Origin: Pelomonas sp. Root1444
GTDB taxonomy: Bacteria; Pseudomonadota; Gammaproteobacteria; Burkholderiales; Burkholderiaceae_C
Length of the DNA: 64,000 bases
Assembly (NCBI RefSeq): GCF_001426885.1
Contig: NZ_LMFP01000001.1
Span: 416,213-480,212, forward strand
Reading direction: 5' to 3'
How positions within the stretch are numbered: position 1 is the stretch's first letter; each line of letters begins with the position of its first letter. Shown here piece by piece: positions 1-10,680 of this stretch. The position numbers were made by a program, and so were the translations under genes. The notes under the pieces were generated by a model, which was not told where the DNA came from, made no database searches, and saw only the letters and a list, made by a program, of their open reading frames with translations.

Positions 1-97
1 TGAGCCGGTCCGGCACGGGCTCCTTCAACACATCGTCGAAGGCGGCGGCCATGCGCTGGCGCTCGGCCTTCAACAGGTCTTCATCACTGCGGCTCAT
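1..97 (-). CDS. Probable anti-sigma factor, N-terminal part (partial)
   Basis: Only the first 32 codons are inside the window; the gene runs off the left edge. The visible peptide begins MSRSDEDLLKAERQ and contains FDDVLKEPVPDRL. An EPVPxRL stretch after a short helix is common near the N-terminus of small anti-sigma factors encoded beside ECF sigma factors. The start codon overlaps the stop of the upstream sigma factor gene as ATGA (94-97), so the two are translationally coupled, as usual for sigma/anti-sigma pairs. No membrane segment or zinc motif can be checked because the rest is missing. The assignment rests mainly on context. Confidence 0.6.
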   Translation of the reverse strand, partial: MSRSDEDLLKAERQRMAAAFDDVLKEPVPDRL

Positions 98-591
98 GGC
101 CACTCTCCCAACAATTCCTGCAGCGCCTCGCGAGCGCGGGCCAGGCGGCTCGTCACGGTGCCGACCGGCACGCCCAGCGTCTCGGCAGCCTCCTGGTAGC
201 TCAGGCCCTCGACCAACACCAGGCCGACGATGGTCCGGTGATCCTCGCTGAGCCTGGCCACGGCCTTGCGCACGAGGATGGCGTCGAGCTGCGATCCCGT
301 GGCCGTGCCGTCGCCCACGTTGTCGCCGTCCTCCTCGGGCAGGAAGGTCTGGCCGCGCCGCTCGCGGGCGCGCAGTTCATCGATCCAGGCGTTCTGCATG
401 ATGCGAAACATCCAGCTGTCCAGACGCGTTCCAGGCGTCCACTGGTCGGTGCGGTTGAGCGCCTTCTCGACGGCGACCTGCACGAGGTCGTCGGCGTCTT
501 CGCGGGAGTGGGCCAGCGTGCGGCCGAAACGGCGCAGCCGCGGCAGCAGGTTGGCGATCTCCTGGCGGAGTTCGGTCGGGGTTTCAGGCAT
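94..591 (-). CDS. ECF RNA polymerase sigma factor
   Basis: A 165-residue sigma-70-family protein. Region 2 spans about residues 15-80, with the DADDLVQ core-binding motif at 32-38 and the W/F-rich -10 recognition helix (TRLDSWMFRIMQNAW). Region 4 spans about 112-160, with LSEDHRTIV and the helix-turn-helix SYQEAAETLGVPVGTVTSRL. The length suits an ECF factor without extra domains. An upstream in-frame ATG at 651 would add 20 residues unlike the family, so the start at 591 (MPETPTELRQE) is preferred. It is coupled to the probable anti-sigma gene and divergent from a secreted S8 protease, which is a likely target. The inducing signal is unknown. Confidence 0.93.
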   Translation of the reverse strand: MPETPTELRQEIANLLPRLRRFGRTLAHSREDADDLVQVAVEKALNRTDQWTPGTRLDSWMFRIMQNAWIDELRARERRGQTFLPEEDGDNVGDGTATGSQLDAILVRKAVARLSEDHRTIVGLVLVEGLSYQEAAETLGVPVGTVTSRLARAREALQELLGEWP

Positions 592-659
592 CGATACACG
601 GACAACGGACGAGGCGTGGATTTTCTTCCCGGCCTCGCTCGTTATCCTCACAAATCACC
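592..659. promoter_or_regulatory. Divergent promoter region of sigma factor and S8 protease genes
   Basis: This 68-bp gap must hold promoters for both divergent genes. On the plus strand, GGATTTT (618-624) and CGTTATCC (640-647) lie 15 bp apart, similar in layout to an ECF -35/-10 pair. The minus strand has a GGGAAG...CGTC pair with slightly short spacing. Control by the neighbouring ECF factor is inferred and not shown. Confidence 0.3.
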
Positions 660-1955
660 ATGAAAACCTTCCTTGCCCTGTCGATGGCCGCCGCGCTGAG
701 CCTGCCCGCCCAGGCCCAGCTGCGCCTGCCCCAGCTCCCCCAGCTGCCCGGCGTGTCGCGCCTGCCCGGCGTCGTCGACCGTGTGCTGCCGGCGCCGCTG
801 CCCGAGCTGCTGTCGTCGACGACGCAGTTGCTGGACCTGCGCCTGACCACCGTGCGCGACCTGCTCAGCCGCCACCCGGACCTGATCGAGGCCGACCCCG
901 CCGGTGAACCCATCCGCCGCCGCGAGTTGGTGCTGGTGTCGCCCAACGATGCGGCCCTCGCCGCCGCCGCGGCCCTGGGCCTGACCCGGCTGCGCGAGGA
1001 GGCCTGGCCGGAGCTGGACCTGCGCGAGGTCGTGCTGCGCGTGCCCGCCGGCCTGGACACGGCCGACGCGCTGGCCCGGCTGCGCGCGGCCCAGCCCGAC
1101 CTGCAGGCGGATTTCAACCATCTCTATTCACGCAGTGGCGAGGTTGCAGCAGGCGCGGGCTCCGCGTCGGCCGCCCCGCGTGGCCCGGTGCGCGTCGGCC
1201 TCATCGACGGCGGCGTGGACCGCCGCCACGCGGCGCTGCGCCGGGTGGCCGGCGGCAGCTTCGGCTGCGGCGGCGCCGCCGTGCCCAGCGAGCACGGCAC
1301 GGCGGTGGCGTCGTTGCTGGTCGGCCGCGACCGCGGCTTTGCCGGCGCGCTGGCACAGGCCGAGCTGTTCGCCGCCGACGTCTATTGCGACAAGCCCGAC
1401 GGCGGCTCGGCCGAGGAGGTCGTGCGCTCGCTCGCCTGGATGGCGCGCGAGCGCGTCGCGGTCGTCAACGTGAGCCTGGTGGGCCCGCAGAACCGGCTGC
1501 TGGCGCAGGGCGTCGCGTCGCTGGTCCAGCGCGGCCATCTGCTGGTCGCGGCCGTGGGCAACGACGGCCCGGCCGCGCCGCCGCTCTACCCGGCGGCCTA
1601 TGCCGGCGTCATTGGCGTGACGGGCGTGAACGCCGCGCGCCGCGTGCTGCCCGAGGCGGCGCAGGGGCCGCAGGTGATGTGGGCTGCACCCGGCGCCGAG
1701 ATGGCCGTCGCCCGCAGCGGCGGCGGCTACGGCGTGGCGCGCGGCACCTCCTTCGCGGCGCCGCTGGTGGCTGGCCTGCTGGCGGCGGAGCTGCGCGAGC
1801 CGGACGTGGCCGCCGCCGCGGCTGCCGTCGAACGCTTGGCCGCAACGGCCGTGGACCTGGGCGCCCCGGGCCGCGACCCGGTGTATGGCCGTGGCCTGGT
1901 GGCCGAGGATCTGCGCGTCGTGCCGGAGCAACTGCAGGCGCGCCAGGCGCGCTAG
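660..1955 (+). CDS. Secreted S8 family (subtilisin-like) serine peptidase
   Basis: A 431-residue protein with a Sec signal peptide (residues 1-20, ending AQAQ), a proregion of about 150 residues and a subtilase domain. The catalytic triad is visible: Asp183 in VGLIDGGVD, His212 in SEHGTAVASLL and Ser364 in RGTSFAAP. The oxyanion Asn301 sits in VAAVGNDGPAAPP. All catalytic residues are present, so an active secreted protease is expected. It starts 68 bp from the divergent ECF sigma gene, an arrangement that suggests sigma-factor control or a role in the signal pathway. The substrate is unknown. The C-terminus ends soon after the catalytic Ser, with no autotransporter or sorting domain. Confidence 0.93.
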   Translation: MKTFLALSMAAALSLPAQAQLRLPQLPQLPGVSRLPGVVDRVLPAPLPELLSSTTQLLDLRLTTVRDLLSRHPDLIEADPAGEPIRRRELVLVSPNDAALAAAAALGLTRLREEAWPELDLREVVLRVPAGLDTADALARLRAAQPDLQADFNHLYSRSGEVAAGAGSASAAPRGPVRVGLIDGGVDRRHAALRRVAGGSFGCGGAAVPSEHGTAVASLLVGRDRGFAGALAQAELFAADVYCDKPDGGSAEEVVRSLAWMARERVAVVNVSLVGPQNRLLAQGVASLVQRGHLLVAAVGNDGPAAPPLYPAAYAGVIGVTGVNAARRVLPEAAQGPQVMWAAPGAEMAVARSGGGYGVARGTSFAAPLVAGLLAAELREPDVAAAAAAVERLAATAVDLGAPGRDPVYGRGLVAEDLRVVPEQLQARQAR

Positions 1956-2061
1956 AAACAAACCGTTGCACCTGGGCTGGGAAGGAAGTCGCGACGGGCC
2001 TCGTTGTGATCCATGAAAGGGCCGGAATGGCTGGCTCTTCAGACATCACCCGGAGGTCATC

Positions 2062-2904
2062 ATGTTTGCAACCCGTCGCACCCAAGTTCTTCGCACCACG
2101 CTGAGCATTGCCGCCGTCGCGGCCGGCCTGCTCGCGGCCAACGCCCACGCCGGCCTGCTCGGCGGCGGTGCCGGTGGCGGCCTCACCGGTGGCCTGACCG
2201 GCGCGCTGTCGCCGCGCCAGCTCGACGTCGGCGGCAAGGTCGGTGGCAATGCCAGCGGCTCGGCCGACGGTTCGCTGGTCAAGGGCACGCTGGACAAGAC
2301 CCAGGGCGCCGTGGGCGGCGCCAAGGACACCGCCGCCGCCAAGGTGGGCGAGGGCAAGACGGCCGTGCAAGGCCAGGTCGACGCCGCCAAGGGCGCCGTG
2401 GGCGAGGTGAAGTCCGGCGCCGCCGACAAGCTCGGCGAGCTGAAGACGGCCGGCCAGGGCGCCAAGGACTCGCTGGCCTCGACCGCGGGCAGCGTGGGCG
2501 GCAGCGCCGACGGCAGCGTGACCGGCGCACTCGGCGGCACGGCCAACGGCGCCAGCGGCAACCTGGCCGGCCAGGGCAGCGGCGCATTGAACGGCACGCT
2601 GAGTCGCGGCGAGACGCCGGCCGCGACGACGCCGGCCACCCCGGCTATGCCTGCGGCGCCCTCGGCAGCCACGCTGGCCGCTCCCGCGACGCCCGCCACG
2701 CCCGCCACGCCCGCCAAGCCTGCACCGCTGACGCTGGGCGGCAGCGCCAGCGGCAACGCCAGCAAGAAGGAGATCGGCGGCAGCGCCAGCGGCCAGGCCG
2801 CCGGCCGCAAGGGTCAGGCCGAGGGCAGCGCTTCGGCCCAGGCCACGCGCACCGACAACGGCGTCGCGCTGGACACCTCGGCCAGCGGTTCGGCCAAGCG
2901 CTGA
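2062..2904 (+). CDS. Secreted Gly/Ala/Ser-rich low-complexity protein
   Basis: A 280-residue protein of unknown function. A signal peptide (about residues 1-31, ending ANAHA) is followed by a glycine-rich stretch (LLGGGAGGGLTGG). A long middle section has amphipathic alanine/lysine/glycine repeats resembling LEA-type sequence (GAVGGAKDTAAAKVGEGK). A Pro/Ala/Thr linker (ATPATPATPAKPAP) leads into Ser/Gly/Ala repeats (GSASGNAS, GSASGQAAG). There are no cysteines. It follows the S8 protease by 106 bp on the same strand, with its own GGAGG-type ribosome-binding site just upstream. An envelope or extracellular structural role is a guess. Low complexity prevents a family call. Confidence 0.75.
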   Translation: MFATRRTQVLRTTLSIAAVAAGLLAANAHAGLLGGGAGGGLTGGLTGALSPRQLDVGGKVGGNASGSADGSLVKGTLDKTQGAVGGAKDTAAAKVGEGKTAVQGQVDAAKGAVGEVKSGAADKLGELKTAGQGAKDSLASTAGSVGGSADGSVTGALGGTANGASGNLAGQGSGALNGTLSRGETPAATTPATPAMPAAPSAATLAAPATPATPATPAKPAPLTLGGSASGNASKKEIGGSASGQAAGRKGQAEGSASAQATRTDNGVALDTSASGSAKR

Positions 2905-2964
2905 ACGGCGGCCGCGTTCAATGAACTGGGCGGCCTGCGTGCCGCCCTTTTCAATGCCCTCGCG

Positions 2965-4170
2965 TCAGAGCTTGAGCAAGGCGTCCAGGTTGACCCGCAG
3001 CTTCAGATCGGCCGGCGCGAGGCTGGCGGCGATGGCCTGCGAGGCCAGCCGGGTGTCGCGCGGCACCGGGTTGCTCAAAGGGCTGCCGCTCTTGCCGATG
3101 AGGGCGGCCACCAGCGGCTCGTTGGCGCTGAAGCCGCGCTTGAAGACGATGCCGACCTCGCCGTTGGCCAGGCGCACGATGGTGCCCGGCGGGTACAGGC
3201 CCACGGCCTTGATGAGGGCGGCGCCGGCTTCGTCGGGCTGGCCCAGCTCATCCAGGAACACGGCGCGGGCCGCGGCAGCGCCACTCATCGCGGTGCGGCT
3301 GCGGCGTGGCGCCAGGCGGGCGCCGAAGAGATCGATGCGGCGCAGCAGGCGGGCCAGCTTCTCGCCGTCGCTGCGCGCCGCCAGCGGGCCGGGGCCGGCC
3401 TCGTGGTGCAGGCGCACGGCCGTCAGCCACACCGGGTCGGTGACGCCGGCCTGCGCCAGCCGCTGCGCGGCGCGGTCGCCATGGGCGGCCAGGGCCTGGC
3501 GTTGCGCGGGCGTGGCCGGGCCGGCCTGGCTGGCGAGGCGGTCATGGGCGGTGCCGGCGCCGTAGTTCATCGTCAGCGCCGCGCCCTGCAGGGCTTCGCT
3601 CAGCGCCGGGTCCAGGTGCAGCTGCCGCGCGACCAGGTCGCACAGCAGCAGCGTCAGCAGCGCATGGCGGGCGCTGTAGTCGTCGAACTCCTGGCTGCTC
3701 TCGAACACCAACAGCATCAGCGTCGCGTCCGGATGCGCGTGCAGGCGCTTCAGCGCGGCGTCGCGCAGCTGGGCGACGCGGGCGGGGAAGTCGAGCGGCT
3801 CGGTCTCGCGCAACAGGCTGTGGGTGTGCAGCAGCAGGTCCGACCAGGCCTCGCGCGGGCCGAGCTCGACCTTGGACGCCAACGGCGCCTCCATGCGGAA
3901 GCTGGTGTCGGCCTTGGCGATGTCAGACAGCATGGCGTCCTGCATCACCAGGGTGTCCAGCCTGTGGGCCAGCGCGCGCTGGTATTCCAGGGTGTCTGCG
4001 CTCATCACCCACGCGCCGCCGTCGACCAGGGCGCGCACCAGCGGCGAGTCCCGCAAGACCTGACCGCGCGCGAACATCAGCTTGCCGGCCTCGTCGTAGA
4101 TGTCGTACGGCAAGGTCATGCCCAGCCGCAGCGTGCGGGCGGGGAGGTGGAAGAGTTCGGAGGCGGCCAT
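2965..4170 (-). CDS. HD-GYP-like protein with degenerate metal site
   Basis: A 401-residue protein. The N-terminal part (1-60; LRLGMTLPYDIYDEAGKLM) matches the domain often found before HD-GYP modules. An HD-like region follows (about 150-280), with His169 (YSARHALL), His230 and the pair His255-His256 (VRLHHEAGPG). At the position of the HD dyad (usually HDIGK) it has N202-Y203 (TMNYGAG), so the phosphodiesterase metal centre looks incomplete. The C-terminal YPPGTIVRLANGEVGIV (326-342) is typical of HD-GYP proteins. It may bind or sense c-di-GMP rather than cleave it. The start at 4170 is chosen over 4221, which would add basic residues unlike the family. Confidence 0.7.
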   Translation of the reverse strand: MAASELFHLPARTLRLGMTLPYDIYDEAGKLMFARGQVLRDSPLVRALVDGGAWVMSADTLEYQRALAHRLDTLVMQDAMLSDIAKADTSFRMEAPLASKVELGPREAWSDLLLHTHSLLRETEPLDFPARVAQLRDAALKRLHAHPDATLMLLVFESSQEFDDYSARHALLTLLLCDLVARQLHLDPALSEALQGAALTMNYGAGTAHDRLASQAGPATPAQRQALAAHGDRAAQRLAQAGVTDPVWLTAVRLHHEAGPGPLAARSDGEKLARLLRRIDLFGARLAPRRSRTAMSGAAAARAVFLDELGQPDEAGAALIKAVGLYPPGTIVRLANGEVGIVFKRGFSANEPLVAALIGKSGSPLSNPVPRDTRLASQAIAASLAPADLKLRVNLDALLKL

Positions 4171-4257
4171 GGATCGGCGGATTCTGTAACGGCCTTCGGC
4201 GCGCGCGAGCCGCTCTTGCACGACGGCGAAGGGCCGGCTGCGTAGAATTCCCGGCTC

Positions 4258-4314
4258 ATCCGAGGAGCGCTGCGAGGAGTTTCCCCAGGCTCGGATCGTT
4301 TAAACGGCGCTCAT
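4258..4314 (+). promoter_or_regulatory. SAH (S-adenosylhomocysteine) riboswitch
   Basis: The segment carries the conserved SAH riboswitch core CCGAGGAGCGCTGC (4260-4273), then CAGGCTCGG (4286-4294) and ACGGCGCTCA (4304-4313). Helix P1 pairs 4258-4264 with 4290-4296 (7 bp, perfect). The pseudoknot pairs GAGCGC (4265-4270) with GCGCTC (4307-4312). Known members precede ahcY, metH and metF in proteobacteria and raise expression when SAH is abundant. Here the pseudoknot ends about 11-20 bases before the metH start, so control of translation or readthrough of the methyl-cycle enzyme is expected. Confidence 0.93.
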
Positions 4315-4323
4315 CGATCACAC

Positions 4324-7029
<2,706 letters not shown>

Positions 7030-7139
7030 CACGCCGGCCGCGGTGGGCGGCCGACTTGTAACCGAAGCGGCGCCGTCCTACAGGGCGGGTCATTTGGCGG
7101 CGGCATGCTGCGGGCATCGTGAATCACATCGGAGCCCCC

Positions 7140-7742
7140 ATGTCGACCCCTACCCCCGTCAAGTCCACCCAGATCGTCGCCGGCGTGGCCGTCGTGCTGG
7201 CACTGCTCGGCGGCGCCTACGCAGTGGGCCGTTCGCAGGGCGTCGGCACCGAGACTCCCGTCGAAGCCCCGGCCGCAGCGGCCCCCCAGAAGATCGAGCC
7301 GGCGCCGCAACGCCTGGCCAGCGCCGAACCGGCACGTGAAGCCCGGCCGGCGCCTGTCGAGCGTGAAGCCCGGCCTGCGCCAGTGGAACGCGAAACCCAG
7401 CCCGCGCTGTGCGCCAGTTGCGGACGGGTGACCGATGTGCACACCGAGACGCGCCAGGGCAAGGCCAGCGGCGTCGGCGCGGTGGGCGGTGCCGTCGTCG
7501 GCGGTCTGCTGGGCAACATGGTCGGCGGCGGCACCGGCAAGAAGATCGCCACCGTCGGCGGCGCGGTCGCCGGCGGCTATGCCGGCAACGAGATCGAGAA
7601 GAACCACAAGACCTACACCGTCTGGATCGTGCAGGTGAAGGAGCGTGACGGCCGCCTGCGCCGCTTCGAGCGCAGCGCCGACCCGGGCCTGCGCGTGGGC
7701 GACGAAGTGCGCCTGACCGAGAACGGTTTCGTGCGCTCCTGA
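7140..7742 (+). CDS. Glycine-zipper 2TM-domain envelope protein
   Basis: A 200-residue protein with an N-terminal membrane anchor (QIVAGVAVVLALLGGAYAVG), a Pro/Ala/Glu linker holding a tandem REARPAPVE repeat, a CASCG pair of cysteines, and a glycine-zipper region (GAVGGAVVGGLLGNMVGGG, then GGAVAGGYAGNEIEKN) of the Rickettsia 17-kDa surface-antigen type. A small C-terminal domain (YTVWIVQVKERDG...LRVGDEVRL) follows. The start at 7140 is supported by GGAG at 7131-7134; a start at 7119 lacks this spacing. Related proteins sit in the envelope with poorly known roles. It is convergent with comM. Confidence 0.85.
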   Translation: MSTPTPVKSTQIVAGVAVVLALLGGAYAVGRSQGVGTETPVEAPAAAAPQKIEPAPQRLASAEPAREARPAPVEREARPAPVERETQPALCASCGRVTDVHTETRQGKASGVGAVGGAVVGGLLGNMVGGGTGKKIATVGGAVAGGYAGNEIEKNHKTYTVWIVQVKERDGRLRRFERSADPGLRVGDEVRLTENGFVRS

Positions 7743-7744
7743 GC

Positions 7745-9262
7745 TCAGCTCGCGGCAGCGCCCGACAACCCGCGCCGCAGCTGGATCGCTTCGGCCACAT
7801 GGGCCGGCGCGATGACCGCGGCACCGGCCAGATCCGCCACCGTGCGGGCCACGCGCAGCACGCGGTGGAAGCTGCGCGCCGACCAGCCCAGGCGCTCGGC
7901 CGAGCGCTCCAGCAAGGCCTTGGCGGCGGCATCCAGCACGGCGTGTGTCGCCAAATCCTGAGCCTGCAACAGCGCGTTGGCCACGCCCTGCCGCACAACG
8001 GCGCGTTCCCGTGCCGCGGCCACCCGTTCGGCGACCACAGCGCTGGATTCGCCCATTGCCAGGTCTTGCAGCTCGCGCGGCGGGATCACCGAAACCTCGA
8101 TGAGCAGGTCCAGCCGGTCCAGGAAGGGCCCGCTGAGCCGGCCCTGATAACGCGCCACCTGATCGGGGGTGCATCGGCAGGCCTTGAGCGGGTTGCCCAG
8201 GTGGCCGCAAGGGCAGGGGTTCATCGCCGCGACGAGTTGGAAGCGGGCGGGGAATTCTGCCTGCCGCGCCGCGCGTGAAATGAGAATGCGGCCGGTCTCC
8301 AGCGGTTCGCGCAGGGCTTCGAGGGCGGCGCGCGGGAACTCGGGCAGCTCGTCCAGGAACAAGACACCATGCTGGGCCAATGAGATCTCGCCTGGCCGCG
8401 GCGGCGAGCCGCCACCCACCAGTGCCACGCTCGACGCCGAATGATGCGGCGCCCGAAAAGGCCGCTGCCCCCAGCGCGAAATGTCGAACTGGCCGGCCAG
8501 GCTGAGCACGGCGGCGGATTCCAGCGCGGCTTCGTCATCCAGCGGCGGCAGCAACCCGGGCAGGCGCTGGGCGAGCATGGATTTGCCGGTGCCGGGCGGG
8601 CCCGTCATCAGCAGCGAGTGGCCGCCAGCGGCGGCGATCTCCAGCGCCCGCTTGGGGGCAGCCTGGCCCTTGATGTCGGCAAGGTCGGGCAGGCCGCTTT
8701 GCTTCTCGCGGGGCAACGCGGCCGCGCGCGGCAAGCCCTCGCCATCGGGCTGCAGTGCGGCGACGACATCCAGCAGGTGCCTGGCCTGCCGCACGGTGAG
8801 GCCGTCGACCAGGGCCGCCTCCGCCGCGCTGGTTTCGGGGAGCAGCAGTTCGCGGCCGGCGCCGTTCTGCCGCAAGGCCAGCGCCATCGCGAGCGCACCG
8901 CGAACCGGGCGCAGTTCGCCGGCCAGCGACAACTCACCCGCGCATTCGAAACGTGCCAGCTTGGCGGCGTCGATCTGGCCGTTGGCGGCAAGCAGGCCCA
9001 GGGCCATGGGCAGGTCGAAGCGGCCCCCCTCCTTCGGCAGGTCGGCGGGCGCCAAATTGACGGTGATCCTTTTGTTCGTGGGGAAGGACAACCCACTGTT
9101 CTGCAGCGCCGCGCGGACGCGCTCGCGGGCTTCCTTGACCTCCGTGTCCGCGAGGCCCACGACGGTGAAGCTCGGCAGGCCGTTCGCGAGATGGACTTCC
9201 ACGGTGACCGGCGCGGCGGCGAGGCCGTCGAGGGCGCGGGAGTGGACGGTGGCGAGGGACAT
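7745..9262 (-). CDS. comM: ComM/YifB family AAA+ ATPase (Mg-chelatase-like)
   Basis: A 505-residue protein, the usual length for YifB/ComM. The N-terminal Lon-protease-like ChlI domain begins MSLATVHSRALDG and includes GLPSFTVVGLADTEVKEARER. A Mg-chelatase AAA+ domain follows, with Walker A GPPGTGKS (221-228), Walker B GVLFLDELPEF and the cysteine motif NPCPCGHLG. ComM acts as a hexameric helicase promoting branch migration during natural transformation. The in-frame ORF extends upstream to 9637, but similarity begins at the Met at 9262, so that start is used. It is divergent from torF across 286 bp that hold the torF control sites. Confidence 0.93.
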   Translation of the reverse strand: MSLATVHSRALDGLAAAPVTVEVHLANGLPSFTVVGLADTEVKEARERVRAALQNSGLSFPTNKRITVNLAPADLPKEGGRFDLPMALGLLAANGQIDAAKLARFECAGELSLAGELRPVRGALAMALALRQNGAGRELLLPETSAAEAALVDGLTVRQARHLLDVVAALQPDGEGLPRAAALPREKQSGLPDLADIKGQAAPKRALEIAAAGGHSLLMTGPPGTGKSMLAQRLPGLLPPLDDEAALESAAVLSLAGQFDISRWGQRPFRAPHHSASSVALVGGGSPPRPGEISLAQHGVLFLDELPEFPRAALEALREPLETGRILISRAARQAEFPARFQLVAAMNPCPCGHLGNPLKACRCTPDQVARYQGRLSGPFLDRLDLLIEVSVIPPRELQDLAMGESSAVVAERVAAARERAVVRQGVANALLQAQDLATHAVLDAAAKALLERSAERLGWSARSFHRVLRVARTVADLAGAAVIAPAHVAEAIQLRRGLSGAAAS

Positions 9263-9379
9263 GGTGGCAGGGCGCGTCGCGAGGCCCGCAGCATAGTGCG
9301 GCGCCCGGGGTGCCGTTGCCTGACAAGCCGGGCCGGCCGCGACGCATCTCAGACCTGCCCGCCCCGATCCAGGGCCGTC

Positions 9380-9394
9380 GCACCCGAATGGTGC
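9380..9394 (+). promoter_or_regulatory. NtrC-type binding site
   Basis: GCACC-CGAAT-GGTGC is a perfect inverted repeat matching the NtrC consensus (GCACC-N5-GGTGC). It lies about 110 bp upstream of the sigma-54 promoter at 9490, a typical enhancer distance. A weaker related sequence (CAACC...GGTGC) occurs near 9411-9426. Control of torF-glnK-amtB by nitrogen limitation fits the genes. Confidence 0.75.
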
Positions 9395-9489
9395 TTTCAT
9401 CGGTGCCGCGCAACCAAGTTTGGTGCAAATTCCGCCTTCATCCTGGGCGCTGGCGGCCCAGATTCGTGCGGTGTGCCGAGGCGGGGCCT

Positions 9490-9505
9490 TGGCACGGAAG
9501 CTGCA
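9490..9505 (+). promoter_or_regulatory. Sigma-54 (RpoN) promoter of torF-glnK-amtB
   Basis: TGGCACGGAAGCTGCA matches the -24/-12 consensus TGGCACG-N4-TTGCA at 15 of 16 positions, with the invariant GG and GC in correct spacing. It ends 43 bp before the torF start and lies downstream of an NtrC site. Confidence 0.85.
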
Positions 9506-9548
9506 GTTAACGCCCGACTGCCCTTCCCAACTGAAACAGGAGCCCCGC

Positions 9549-10289
9549 ATGAAGTCGTCCCTTTCGCTGCTCGTCCTGGCGTTGTCCACGGCGCTGCCGG
9601 CCTTCGCTGCCGATGAGCCGGATCCGCTGTCGTTCAACGTCGGCGCGGTCAGCGAATACCGCTACCGCGGCATTTCGCAGAGCCGCCTGAAGCCGGCCCT
9701 GCAGGGCGGCATCGACTACGCGTCCCCGAGCGGCTTCTATGTCGGCACCTGGGCCTCGACCATCAAGTGGATCAAGGACATCCCGGGTGGTGACGCGGAT
9801 GTGGAGATCGACCTCTACGGCGGCTACAAGACCGAGGTCGCCTCGGGCCTGACGCTGGACGTTGGCGGCCTGTACTACCTCTATCCGAGCAACAAGCTCA
9901 AGAACGTGCCTGGTTTCGCCAACGCCAACACGTTCGAGGTCTATGGCGCGCTGACCTTCGGCCCCGTCACGGCCAAGTATTCGCACAGCACGACCAACCT
10001 GTTCGGCAACGCCAACAGCAAGAACTCGAGCTACTTCGACGTGTCGGCCACCTTCGACGTCGGCGGCGGCATGACGCTGACCCCGCACGTGGGCCACCAG
10101 ACCGTCAAGAACCTCGCCGTCGCGTCCTACACCGACTATTCGCTGACGCTGGCCAAGGACTTCTCCGGCCTGGTGCTCAGCGGCGCCGTCATCGGCACCG
10201 ATGCCGACAAGACCTTCTACGCCAGCCCGGCCAACGGCAAGTTCCTGGGCAAGACCACGCTGGTGGTCGGCGTGAAGAAGACCTTCTAA
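9549..10289 (+). CDS. TorF family putative outer-membrane porin
   Basis: A 246-residue outer-membrane beta-barrel candidate. A signal peptide (1-20, ending AFAADE) is followed by SFNVGAVSEYRYRGISQSR, the hallmark of the TorF/Gcw_chp family. Alternating beta-strand sequence follows and the protein ends in a terminal Phe (VGVKKTF), as expected for barrel assembly. The start at 9549 has AGGAG at 9538-9542. In Burkholderiales this family often precedes glnK-amtB. Here only 18 bp separate it from glnK, and a sigma-54 promoter with an NtrC site lies upstream, so uptake of a nitrogen source across the outer membrane is a reasonable inference. Confidence 0.9.
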   Translation: MKSSLSLLVLALSTALPAFAADEPDPLSFNVGAVSEYRYRGISQSRLKPALQGGIDYASPSGFYVGTWASTIKWIKDIPGGDADVEIDLYGGYKTEVASGLTLDVGGLYYLYPSNKLKNVPGFANANTFEVYGALTFGPVTAKYSHSTTNLFGNANSKNSSYFDVSATFDVGGGMTLTPHVGHQTVKNLAVASYTDYSLTLAKDFSGLVLSGAVIGTDADKTFYASPANGKFLGKTTLVVGVKKTF

Positions 10290-10646
<357 letters not shown>

Positions 10647-10680
10647 CGCGTCGCATAACAACCGTTTGGAGAGCACTCAA

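Noticed and set aside
2062-2904. Repeats in the Gly/Ala/Ser-rich gene as a CRISPR or satellite
   Set aside because: The repeats follow codon units in a continuous reading frame and have no regular spacers.
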